This document shows positions 35,933-47,500 of a stretch of 64,000 nucleotides of DNA, piece after piece. Source of the DNA: Ziziphus jujuba (lineage: Eukaryota; Streptophyta; Magnoliopsida; Rosales; Rhamnaceae); NCBI RefSeq assembly GCF_031755915.1, contig NC_083379.1, positions 44,648,001 to 44,712,000 of the forward strand, read 5' to 3'. Numbering within the stretch: position 1 is the stretch's first letter; the number at the start of each line of letters is the position of its first letter. The notes under the pieces were generated by a model. The model searched no databases. It was not told where the DNA came from and saw nothing but the letters and a program-made list of their open reading frames with translations. Both the position numbers and the translations under genes were made by a program.

Positions 35933-37066
35933 ATTCTTCTCACCTCGTTTTCTATTTCCGCTTACTTTGGATCTACTTGCTTTTGTGTAGCGTCCTTAAT
36001 ATATATATATATATATATATATATGGTTTATGATCGCCACTAGGAAGATGCCTGCATTATGTTGTTGCTTTTAAACGGACATATTCTTAAACTTCAAAGT
36101 CCCATTTTGTAAAATTAAATGATCATCACTTTGAATGTGAATGAATGTGACTTTGAATTGGCATGGTTTGGGATTTGTTTTTTGGTTAATGTAAACCAAA
36201 GACCAACTGCTGGGGGAACACGTTACTTTTAGCTACAATTGCCTATAATTGTCACTATTTGTTAACTCAAGGATTGTTAGTATTAACATAATTAAGGGAA
36301 ATAAGGCTGCTGTATTGATCTGTTAAGATGATTAAGTGCTTGAATTTGAATATCCAACCTCGAAACAAAAATGATTAGACTTAAAAAAAAAAAAAAGAGA
36401 AAAAAAAACACAAAACACAAAACACAAAACAAAAAACACAAAACAAAAATTATCAAACGGTGCACTTTGTAGAATAAAATGACATCAATTACCATTTAGC
36501 AACCATTAATACACGTAAAATTACCAAAAAGAAAACCAATAACACGCGTATATTTACCAAAAACCGAGGACAAATTAGGTACACCTGGGGCTTCGTGGTT
36601 CTAAGCATAAAAAAAAAAAAAAAAAAAAAAAATCACATAAAATGAATTTTATTGTAGACTTAAAACATTTTTAGATGTCTGCAGCCATATGGTACCGGCC
36701 CAGAACTATGTGATTTGTTGCTTCAAAAACCAATAAAACACGTATGGGAATGGGATGTCCAAAACAAAAATTGCAATAAAAAGGGAAAACGACAGCAACA
36801 AAACGACGCCGTAGTAATGTGGTGCATAGAGCATAGCACACTACTCTCTGCTGAGATGACTCCTTTTATCTGGTTGATTTCACAGAGCGAAAGGAACGGG
36901 CTTTTGCTTTCCGCTAACTGAAATTCGAAGCTGATGGTTGAATTCTCATCCTTCCAGGCTTCCACCATCCTCTTCTTCATCTTCGCCGAGCAAATGTAGC
37001 TGCATTACATAGCTTCACTTCCTTCAATCTGCTTTCCGTATTCCGTACACAAATACGGGAAGTTCT
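35933..37066. other. intergenic region between CASPL3A and FTSHI2
   Basis: CASPL3A 3' UTR comes first, then a (TA)n run at 35999-36024 and A-rich tracts at 36380-36445 and 36609-36632. The segment 36780-37066 is GC-richer and probably holds the FTSHI2 promoter and leader. No open frame here resembles a protein. Confidence 0.6.
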
Positions 37067-40000
37067 ATGGCCGGCCAATGCTATCTGGGCTCTGCTCATT
37101 CTCTTTCAGCTTCATCATCTTCTTCACTTTTTCCGTCATCTCAATTCCTAAGCTTCAAACCCAAAGCCCTCAACCGCCCACCCAAGTTTTACTTTCGCTC
37201 CTCGGTTACTTCCCAATTTTCAAGCACAGACCTTGACGATGACGACGAAAACAATAAGACCAAGAAAACCCAATTTCATTTTATTAAACTTTCAGTGACT
37301 CTGACTGTAATATCCGCTTCTCTGGCCCAACCCGCCACCGCCCTCGCTGCCGTGAAAGAGCGAAAGCGCGCAGCCAAGAAACCGTCGTCCAAAAAGCCTG
37401 AAGCTTTATCGCCCCAGGAGCTGAAATCATGGTCTCAGGGACTACCGGTCGTTTCGAACCGGATTCCGTACACCCAATTGCTTGAATTGAAAGAGGAAGG
37501 TAAGCTTAAGCATGTGATTAAGCCTCCTGGTATTGATTTGAGACAGAAGGCAGAACCCGTGTTGGTGGTTCTGGAAGATTCTAGAGTCGTGAGGACGGTC
37601 TTGCCGTCTGTTGAGGGTGATAAGAGGTTTTGGGAATCTTGGGATAAGTTGAATATTGATTCATTCTGTGTAAATGCTTATACACCACCTCTCAAGAGGC
37701 CAGAGGTTCCGTCTCCTTATCTGGGTTTCTTGGCAAGAGTGCCACAATTCATATTTTCGTTTGTGAAGCCCAGAAAGGAGTCCAAGAAGGCAATGGAATT
37801 GAGGAGGACGAGGGAGGAGTTCAAGAGAGAGAGGAAAGAAGAGTTTGAGAGAATGAGGAAGGAAAGAGAGATGCTTGAGAAGAATATGAAGATTCAGAGG
37901 AAAGAGGAGGAGAGGAGATTGAGGAGAGAGATGAGGAAGAAGAAGTACCAGGAGTCATTGCGTGAGGCACGTAGGAATTACCAGAGTATGGCGAATGTGT
38001 GGGCAAATTTGGCAAGCGATTCGAATGTGGCCACTGCACTTGGGTTAGTATTTTTCTATATATTTTATAGGACTGTGGTGCTTAGCTATAGGAAGCAGAA
38101 GAAAGATTATGAGGATAGGTTGAAGATTGAGAAAGCTGAGGCAGACGAAAGGAAGAAAATGAAGGAGTTAGAGAGGGAGATGGAGGGGATTGAAGGTGAG
38201 GACGATGTGATTGAGCAAGGGAAAGGTGAGCAGAATCCTTATATGAAGATGGCTAAGGAGTTCATGAAGTCCGGTGCTCGTGTTCGACGGGCACAGAATA
38301 AGAGACTGCCTCAGTATCTGGAGAGGGGTGTGGATGTGAAGTTTACAGATGTTGCAGGGCTTGGGAAAATTCGACTTGAGCTGGAGGAAATTGTTAAGTT
38401 TTTCACTCATGGAGAAATGTATAGGAGGAGGGGAGTTAAAATACCTGGTAAGAAACTGCAATGATCCTTGTAAATATATTGAAATTTGTAGGGTTCGTTA
38501 ATTTGTGTGGAACTTAAGTCTTATGTGTGTTTGAAAGGCATCAAGGTTGGATCTTTGGTCCACATGTATGTGTTGCTTGCTTCTGTAAAAGTAGAGGTTG
38601 CATGTGGACAGGCTATTATGGACAACTTAAGTCATTTTGCCACAATAAGTTGCTACATCTCCCTTGCATGATTTTTTATTATCCCTCACCATTTCACATT
38701 TGTATTCTTATGTCTAATACCTTTGTCATATGAGTTTGTTGTTGTTATTGCATTCTGTACCACCGGAGCATGTCTAATTTCTGTTTGATTGCTTTCTTAA
38801 CCAGGTGGTATACTTCTTTGTGGCCCCCCTGGAGTGGGCAAGACTTTACTTGCAAAAGCTGTGGCTGGTGAGGCTGGGGTCAACTTTTTCTCCATATCTG
38901 CCTCTCAGTTTGTGGAAATATATGTTGGTGTGGGTGCGTCTCGTGTCCGAGCGCTTTACCAAGAAGCAAAGGAAAATGTATGTGCTGTCTTATCTTTCTA
39001 GTTGCATTCTTTTTATTTGCCATTTTTTTTCGTTTCTAAATCACACATATACCATACACACAGTCTCATAGTCATAGAAATTATCCTTATCCATGGTGTC
39101 TTTACTAAAGGTATACTCATTTTTGAAATTTCATTTTCGTGTTGCATAGGCTCCATCTGTCGTCTTCATTGATGAGTTGGATGCTGTTGGTAGAGAGCGT
39201 GGTTTGATTAAGGGTTCTGGTGGACAAGAACGTGATGCTACTCTTAATCAGGTTGGTTGTGTTTGTTATATCCATAATTTGAACTTTTCATAGTGATTTT
39301 GTGCATTAAATTCTTTTTTGTGTAAACTGATATTCATTATTGTTTATATACTCTAGCTCCTTGTTTGCTTGGATGGGTTTGAAGGTAGGGGGGAAGTCAT
39401 CACCATTGCTTCCACAAATAGACCAGATATTCTAGATCCAGCACTCGTTAGACCTGGACGTTTTGATCGAAAAATATATATCCCCAAGCCGGGCCTTATA
39501 GGTCGCATTGAAATTCTGCAGGTGTTAATTCCTGTCTTATATTTTTATTCTATATGCCCATCTGATACTACAGTATTGTCATTACGGGGCTGCCATTGTT
39601 CAATTTCCCTTAAGATCCTTATAGTTTCCATTAACAGATTTTATTTCCTGTATTCTTCACTGGTTATAGGTCCATGCTCGCAAGAAGCCTATGGCTGAAG
39701 ATGTGGACTATATGGCTGTAGCTAGTATGACTGATGGAATGGTTGGTGCAGAGCTAGCTAACATAGTTGAGGTTGCTGCAATCAATATGATACGCGATGG
39801 AAGAACTGAGGTAATTCCTACTGTAAAATCTAACATTTTCAGTCATATGCCAGTTTGAGACATGAGAATAGACCTGACACAAATGAAAAAAATCAAAGAA
39901 CAAATAAAAAATAATTGAAAGCTAACTTTCACTAATGGTGATATCTAGATATCTAAATTCGGTGAGTATAACAGTTATGTAGCAAGGCTATCTTCTGCCT

Positions 40001-42049
40001 ACACTTGTGCTAGACCAATAAGCTGTTCATTCTTTCTAGACCTATGTAGTGATTAATTATCTTTTCATTTTGAAATGCATGTTTTGCATAATTTATGGAA
40101 AGCCTTGACTGGTATAAGTTTATATTGTCCCTTGTACGCATTATCAAATATTTGAACCAAGGTATTTAAAAGTTTTGAGCTGTCAAAACTTAAACTCGGA
40201 CATTTATAAAATCCTATAAACCTGAATTTTGAGGATTGGTCTTGTGCAAGAAGAAACAAAGAGAAAAGAGGTTTGACCTCGATGTATACTTCGTGCTGGT
40301 GTTAAACCTCATTCAAACTTGGCGTTTTGCAGATTACTACTGATGATCTCTTACAAGCTGCACAAATAGAAGAGAGAGGAATGCTAGATAGAAAAGATAG
40401 GAGTTCTGAAACTTGGAAGCGAGTAGCTATAAATGAAGCAGCAATGGCAGTTGTAGCTGTGAACTTTCCTGATCTTAAAAATATTCAGTTTGTATGTCCT
40501 ATGCTTAAATATGCTCACCTTTGTACATCTCTTTCTTTTACTGCTTCTAACCTAATTATCATTTACATATTTGGTGCCTCATGAGGTACCTAAAATAAAT
40601 GCCATTAATGAAATTTTCTGTAGACCCGAAGTATATCTTAACCATTAGTTTGAAGTTTGTCCTTTTAGACATCTGCATCTTAATTTACATACTTGTAGAA
40701 CTTCTAATTATCAGTTGGTTGAATATAACTTATTTAGGTGTTTGATTTTGTTCTTTGCAAATTAGTTTTCTTAAATTGGTGGTGTGATGACAAAAGTTTC
40801 TTTTTATTTGCATTTGTGACACTGGTTGCAGGTCACAATTGCTCCTAGAGCTGGCAGGGAATTGGGTTATGTTCGGATGAAAATGGATGCTATTAAATAT
40901 AATGGAGGGATGCTTACGTAAGGCTTTCTGTATTATCCTTACTGTTCTTTGTTCCTATATATATATTTTTGGCAGTAAAACAACTCTTTCCTATGTTAAA
41001 ATAATGTTGTGAGGACTATCAAAAATGTCTCAAGTACTAATCAGGTTATATATTTCTTGAATGATACAATAAAGTACATTACTGAAAAGTGAACTTTATG
41101 GAATGTTGTTGACTTAGTAGTTCAGTTAAATTAACTTGCTGAAAATGCACTAAGAACTTGTATTTCACTCTTATTTGCAGTCGACAATCCCTCCTGGATC
41201 ATATCACTGTTCAACTAGCACCTCGTGCCGCTGATGAGATTTGGTTTGGTGAGGATCAGGTATGAATTCCTTCATGTGCATAATTTGTAGATATTATGCA
41301 GGAATAAACAGTTAAGCTCTTTATTTGTTGGATCTCTTTCTGTATTAACCTTCTTGTGTTCTCTTTGTACAAAAATAGAAATATATTGTATCAGAGACCT
41401 ATGTTAGTTTTTATTCTGATCGGGTCAAAATATTCGTAATGTCTTCAATCTTTCAGTTAAGTACAATATGGGCTGAAACAGCAGACAATGCTCGCTCAGC
41501 AGCACGCACCTTTGTTCTTGGTGGCCTTTCCGAGAAGCATCATGGATTATCCAACTTCTGGATTGCAGATCGAATCAATGTAATCAATTTATACATATCT
41601 GCTATTTTTATCTACTTATTCACAAAAAATTGTGGCTATGATTGTGTATCTGTTGCATCATAACCCAAATATTATGTACATATATTCAGGAAATTGACGT
41701 GGAGGCATTGCGGATTGTCAACTTGTGTTATGAACGTGCAAAGGAGGTACTTTAAAGATGCACTTGTTCTTTTTGTTTGATGGAGTATTTTTTCAAATGT
41801 TTATACGGTAACCGGTGGTTGTGTCCATTCCAGATCCTGCAGCAAAACCGAAAGCTCATGGATGTGGTGGTTGAAGAACTCGTTGAGAAGAAAAGTTTGA
41901 GTAAACATGATTTCTTTAGTCTAGTTGAGTTACATGGCTCCCTCAAACCTATGCCAGCAAATATACTAGATATCCGGGTTGCCAAGCGTAAACAGTTTGA
42001 AGATATGATGATGGAACGGAAGCAATTGACTTCAGGTAGCAATTTATAA
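37067..42049 (+). CDS. FTSHI2: FTSHI2-like inactive FtsH protein of the chloroplast envelope
   Basis: Eleven exons (37067-38447, 38805-38977, 39150-39251, 39357-39521, 39670-39810, 40333-40491, 40832-40917, 41181-41259, 41457-41579, 41690-41746, 41834-42049) give 893 residues. The N-terminus is Ser-rich like a plastid transit peptide, with hydrophobic segments at about 75-94 and 325-345 and a charged coiled coil at about 240-310. The AAA+ module keeps Walker A GPPGVGKT (467-474), Walker [11 protein letters not shown] and RPGRFDR. The protease HEXXH site is NEAAM (688-692), so zinc peptidase activity should be lost. FTSHI proteins with Ycf2 form the ATP-driven motor of inner-envelope import; the Arabidopsis FTSHI2 mutant is embryo-defective. 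All splice sites are GT-AG and the frame is intact. Confidence 0.96.
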
Positions 42050-42873
42050 GGAGCTGAAACTGTTTTATCATATATGATCATTTATGGAGCATCACAAACA
42101 AGTAATCTCTAATGTGCAAATTTGACTCTTGGTGAGCATTATGTCCTCCGACTGATTAGCTTGTTAAAGCCTATATCATTTTGATGAGGCACAGAAAACA
42201 GCATCAATCTGAGGGGCAGGACAATTTTGAGGCCGTCCTATCCCCTTCTTTCCCATATTTTTTAATTTTCATTTGTTAATAATTATTTTTTTTAACCGAC
42301 AGGGTGTTACGAAATCATCTTGTCCAATCGAGTGTTGGTTTCCTTGGTTACTTGAAAACAATGCGTTGTACGAGTTGATTCTATATAATATATGTATATG
42401 GACAAGGACTATGGAATTTAAATACAAAGCTTCAAAAAATTAGAAAAAAATTATTATTTTGCTTTCTATGATATGAAAGCTTTTGAGCCTTATAATTGAG
42501 GTTTCTGTTTAGCATTCAAAACCGCATCTCTAACACACATAACGACACCATATCTAAGAGTTTAGCTAAGATTTGGCCTGAGTGGAACACTTTTTTATTT
42601 TTTTATTTTTCCTAAACAGAATTAATTTTAACGGTTACCACTAATAGATGTTCTTACTAACGGTGCATGCACGATTTGCTTTGATAACGGCCACGTCCCA
42701 CCACGTTTTCAATAAGCCGTACCCACAACAATTTCAAAATCAAAACCTTTGTTTGTTCCACAGTTTTTGCGTCTCTACCAACCAAACATTATTATATTTA
42801 TATACATAAGCTACCTCTTCACTTGAGGCCGAGGTCAGGAAGTAACATTGGTCATTTTGATTGGTAAGAAAAA
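42050..42873. other. FTSHI2 3' region and phytocyanin promoter
   Basis: No gene is seen. The first 200-250 bases are probably FTSHI2 3' UTR. The stretch at about 42700-42873 includes a TATATTTATATA at 42793-42804, a plausible TATA box 70 bases before the next start codon. Confidence 0.5.
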
Positions 42874-43540
42874 ATGAAGGGAGACAATATGAGTTTATGG
42901 ATGATGATGGTTTTGGTTTTGGTGTTGTTAAATGAGGCTACCATCAATGCTAAGGAGTTCAAAGTGGGTGATGATCTGGGGTGGCAGGAACCCGACACCA
43001 ACGACACCCTTGTATATGATCAGTGGGCTGCAAGTAAACGATTCCATGTGGGAGATTCTCTCTGTGAGTTTTACTTCTCTGGGAAAAAAAAAGTTCTTCT
43101 TAATTTTGCACTAATAGTAACCCATTATCAATGGCTTTTGAACATTGGATTTTTTTATTGCTTCAGTTTTTGAATACAATAAGAAGAACGATTCAGTGTT
43201 GGTGGTGGAGAAATGGGACTACTACCATTGCAACACAAGCAAACCCATCACAGCCTTTGACAATGGTGAAAGCATGGTGGAACTGGATAGGCCAGGGCCT
43301 TACTATTTCGTAAGTGGGGCCCCTGATCATTGCATGAAGGGCCAGCGCCTCCTTGTTGATGTCATGGCCCCACACCATCCGCCACCGTCTGTTGCCGTTC
43401 CACCCGACCACCCTCATCTTCTTCCTCATCCCGACATGTCTCCTTCCCCTGCTCCAGCATCTTCTGCTGTTTCTGTTTCCGTTGAGGCTACTCTGCTTCT
43501 ACTCACATTTGTACTTTCAATATTTGCATCTTTCGCATAG
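42874..43540 (+). CDS. early nodulin-like phytocyanin, GPI-anchored type
   Basis: Exons 42874-43063 and 43167-43540 give 187 residues. A signal peptide (about 1-26, core LWMMMVLVLVLL) precedes a plastocyanin-like domain (27-130). The junction restores VGDSLFFEYNKKNDSVLVV. C85 (YYHC) and C119 (DHC) should form the family disulfide. Of the four copper ligands, His118 and the axial Gln123 remain, but the first His is Asn/Asp (KKNDSV) and the Cys is Ser113 (FVSGAPDHC). This fits the ENODL group, which is not expected to bind copper. A Pro/His-rich linker, SPSPAPASS arabinogalactan-type motifs and a hydrophobic C-terminus suggest a GPI-anchored cell-surface glycoprotein, perhaps in cell-wall or reproductive processes. 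Confidence 0.92.
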
Positions 43541-45232
43541 TTTTACCCTTTTTATTTATTTATTTATTTGTTTATTTGTTTATTTATTTTTTAACTTTCA
43601 ATTACCTAGTTCCCGCATATTATTCCGGCTATTGGAATTTGTTCATTATAATGTTACAATATTTGAATTCTTTCTTTCTTTCTCTTTTTTTTTTTTTTTT
43701 GGGCTAAATTCTTTGCTTAATTATCGAGAATTTATAGAATATTAATTAGTTGGCTAAAAGTTTTGGAACTTTGGCACAATCACTTGCAACATTGCATTGC
43801 TTTTTTTTAACCTTTTATGGAATAATTTGGGTTATTTATTTATTTGTTTTTAAATTCGTAGTCTTGAAATGAGGTTGCACCTTGATTAAACAATGAAAAG
43901 TAATAATGTTACATAATTTACATACATTATTTCCGTTTTTGCCTTAATATGCGTAACATGTAGATCTAAAAAAAAAAATGTATATATATATATGGGTGTG
44001 TGTGTGTGTGTGTAAATATGTTGGCTTACATTTTCTAGAATGTCAATTTTGGGCATCGTAGTCAGCAACGACCCCAGATAAAATTATAAAAGAGGTTCTT
44101 GGACTTTGATTGGTTGGGGCCATCAGTCTTTTTATATCCCAATTTATTTGGGGGCTGAATATGGTATATTACTTTCAAAAAAATAAAAAAAGAATATAGT
44201 ATAGTACTAAAAAAAAAAAGACCATAAATACTTAGTAATAAGTAGAAAGTTTACCTATACTTTTTTTTTTGTTTTTTTTTTTTTTTTTTACTTTGACTAA
44301 GAATTAAGAAAAAAGGTAGGTGATTGGTTTTAAGCAAGGTCAACCAATCGTACGGCCGAGATGCATTTGAAACTGAAGTTATGCGCCAGGTCAATGTTAT
44401 AGTAATCCAATCAATTAATTCACTGCAGAAATCCGCGTAGAAGTATGTATTTTTATTTTTTATTTTTTTTGTTTGACAACATAGAAGTACGTATGTTGAA
44501 AGTACCAAGATCCATTCAAAGTTTTGAATGAAAAAAACAAAGTTTCAACTCAAAGCTCGTCCTAGTAGTCCCCTACCCTAAAAAACTTTGTCCCATACCT
44601 TCACTAGACCAAAAAACGGGAGTCAACTCAGCCTGTGATTGGGTCTATGCATGCTTCCCAAATTTCTTCTTCTTCTGCTTTTTGTTGAAAAATCTTAATG
44701 AAAACAAAATTTAACTATTGGTTGGTTTAACAGCAAATTTTCTTGCTTTTATTTTTATTTTCTTGTTACTTGCGAGCCACTCCAAGTTTAAGTAATGTTC
44801 ATTTACCTTTCCCAGATTTTACTTGCAAATATATAATATGCATCAGTCCAATTTCTCAACAACTTCGAGAGAGAAATTGTCGATTCAACCAAAAAAAAAA
44901 AAAAATATTTAATTCGCGGAACGCAAAGTTTTTCCTCACTCTAGATTCTACCCTTTTTGGTACACTACCATTTGAAGTCAACAATATAAAATTTATAGTT
45001 TTTAAGTTTGAAAGTTTGCAAGATTCTTGATGATATTGTCCATGATCATGGGTCTGCTACTTGGTGTAAGTACATTATTAGGTAAAAGAAACATTTCAAA
45101 GCTATAACAGAATCAAAATCCTACTCTAAATTGCAAACTCTAATTCAACGGATTCAACAATGCAAAATAACCAACTAAAATCTCCTTGAACCATGCATTG
45201 ATCATAAGCTTTCTTAAACGGTGAAAAAACAT
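43541..45232. other. intergenic region downstream of the phytocyanin and ACD6-like A
   Basis: No gene is supported. A (TG)n run lies at 43996-44012. From about 44057 onward the sequence matches 57020-58394 (for example, both contain TCGTACGGCC near 44350 and 57309), so it is A-type 3' flank present twice in the window. Confidence 0.7.
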
Positions 45233-47500
45233 TCAGTACGAGTGGTATCCTTGTTGGTATGAGCTTTCAACATCAGAATTCTGGCTTTCCAATTCTGCAT
45301 CAGCAAATCCCCACCTTCCAATTCTCACTTTTCTCCACTTCACTTTCCTGACCCTGTGATCAACTAGCAGAACACCAAGACCAATAAAAATGACCCCCAG
45401 GGTTGCACCGCTTAAAGACAGCGTTGCCACAAGCAAGAGATCAGTCCCCTTGCTGTGAGGCAGGATGGCCCATGTGGCTGCAACATAACCTGTCGCCATG
45501 AATGCCACAGCCACCCACATCGCCTTGTGAGCGACCACCAATAGTCTCATCTGAGGCTTTCTTCTGTAGGGGATGATACTCACAAGGACAACGACTATGG
45601 ACAGAGATGTGAACAATGCCACATTATTGCTTATTGAAAACACCTTGAAAGCTGTTGTTGTGCTCACCATCGACTTCCCTTTCATCGATCCCTCCTGATA
45701 AACACCACCGGGAGGGCTTATTCCTGCTGCAAATGTGACTGTGGCAATCAAAATAGCAACTAGTATGATTGTGTTCCTGGCATTTTGTAGTGCCTCTCTG
45801 TATACCTTATGCTGCTTGAATTGGCAGTTTTTGGAAAGGCCTATTGGTAGTTCTACCAAGTTCCTTTTACTGGGACTCTTGTGCTTTTGCAAATTGCTTG
45901 CTTCATTGTTGAATCTCTCTTGGCCTTGGTACTTTTGGGATGGTGACCTTTTGTCCTTGCTTTGGCTCCTTTGCTGATTGAAGGCCGTCTCTGGCAAAGA
46001 AGAGAAACCATTTTCGTTCGTGATGGACATGTCTGATTCAAAAACATAACTTTCCCCTGGAGATAACGTTTCTGGTGAATAAGTTATCACATCAATGCTT
46101 CTTTCTCCTCCAGCTCTTGTCAATATGGCCCCAAGATGCTGAGTTTCTGCACTCTCCTTTGTCTGGTCAAGAATGTCAAGTGCTGTGAGACCTTTACAGT
46201 TCCGAGAGTTGACCTCCACTTTTGTTTTCTTGATCAAGAACTCTGCAATCTATACAGTCAAAGTCTATACTTGTAAATAAACCTTGCAATTTCTTTTGTC
46301 CTAATTAGCTATAACTAGTTGATATTGAAGATATGAGCATTTGTTAATGTAAGCTTTTGCAAAGTAAAATGGAATTAGCTCCTAGGAGCACAAGAAGCAA
46401 AGGGTGGTTTATGCTATCATTGACGATGATATATCCAAGATCACTTCTCACCTGATGCCGCCCTCTAGAGACTGCAAGATGTAAAACTGTGTTGCCATAT
46501 CGATCTTGACAATGAAGAAGATTATTTGTACTATTAGAGGAATGCAACAAGAACATTAAAGCTTCATATTTGCCATATCTCACAGCCAAATGAAAGATTG
46601 TTTCCTCCTCTTTAGTGAGATAATGAAAAGCTGCAGGAGCCTTTGATGCAAATTCTTCAAGGACTGAAATTTCACCATGTATTGCTGCCAAGTGCAGGGA
46701 TGTGTAACCGTTGTTGTTATATTGAAGAGCAAGATTTGGATCACGCCTAAGGAGCATCCAGGTTATCTCCCTGTGCCCCCCATTGCAAGCGTAATGCAAT
46801 GGTGAATTCCCTTTCTCATCCATCTTTTTGGTAAAGTTGGGGTTCGTGTTCAGTATCTCTCTAACAACATCTGCACCAGAAAAAGTGTTGATCGTAAATG
46901 GATATTCGAAGATTTCAGCTAGCTGAAAAACTTACATTACTTATTCTCCAATCTTAAAAAATCCATTAAATGAGTTTGTCAGATATATATATATATATAT
47001 ATTATATCATAAAACCAAAATTTCGTGCAGAGGAATTTTTAATATCTACCTGAGTGTCCTCTGGATGCAGCTATATGTATACAAGTCAGGTCAAGCCCAG
47101 CTTCCTCTAAATCCAGCAATCCAGATTGAGTCAGTAGGAGATTCACCACGTCGAGATGGCCATGACTGCAAGCCACAAAGAATGCACTCCTCCTTTCAGA
47201 GTTGAGCATAAAAGCTGCACTGGGATTAGCTTCCAATAGCAGCTTTACTACGTTGACATTCCCTTGGCGACAAGCTTCATAAAATGGAGTCTCCATGTCT
47301 TTGTTCTCAGCAGCAATCATATCAGGATACAACTTGATAATTTCTGAGACTATGTCAATGTGTCCAAACATCGATGCATAGTGTAAGGCTGTGTTCAAGC
47401 AAACTGATTTTTGCTCAAGAATTCCTTCGTTTTCTCGAAATAAGTTGATGAATGTGGATACATCATTGCTCCTTATTGCCTCCATAAGTTGAGAATCCAT
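45233..47500 (-). CDS. ACD6-like ankyrin-repeat/PGG-domain membrane protein (copy A)
   Basis: Exons in coding order are 47050-47500, 46452-46870 and 45233-46249; junctions are phase 1 then phase 0, giving 628 residues. The first half (about 1-330) is ankyrin repeats with units such as [32 protein letters not shown] and [14 protein letters not shown] Ser/Lys-rich linker leads to a PGG domain at about 448-490 ([20 protein letters not shown], then SPPGG) and four membrane helices to about 587. The architecture is that of Arabidopsis ACD6, which acts in salicylic-acid-linked immunity and cell death. The start is the first ATG (MDSQLMEAI); the frame extends upstream only from TTG. It is paired with B and duplicated as C. 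Confidence 0.93.

Noticed and set aside
45735..46047. Plus- and minus-strand alternative frames in exon 3 of ACD6-like genes (also at 50072-50455, 58897-59209, 62604-62987)
   Set aside because: They are shadows of the conserved exon 3 coding frame and recur only because the genes are duplicated.
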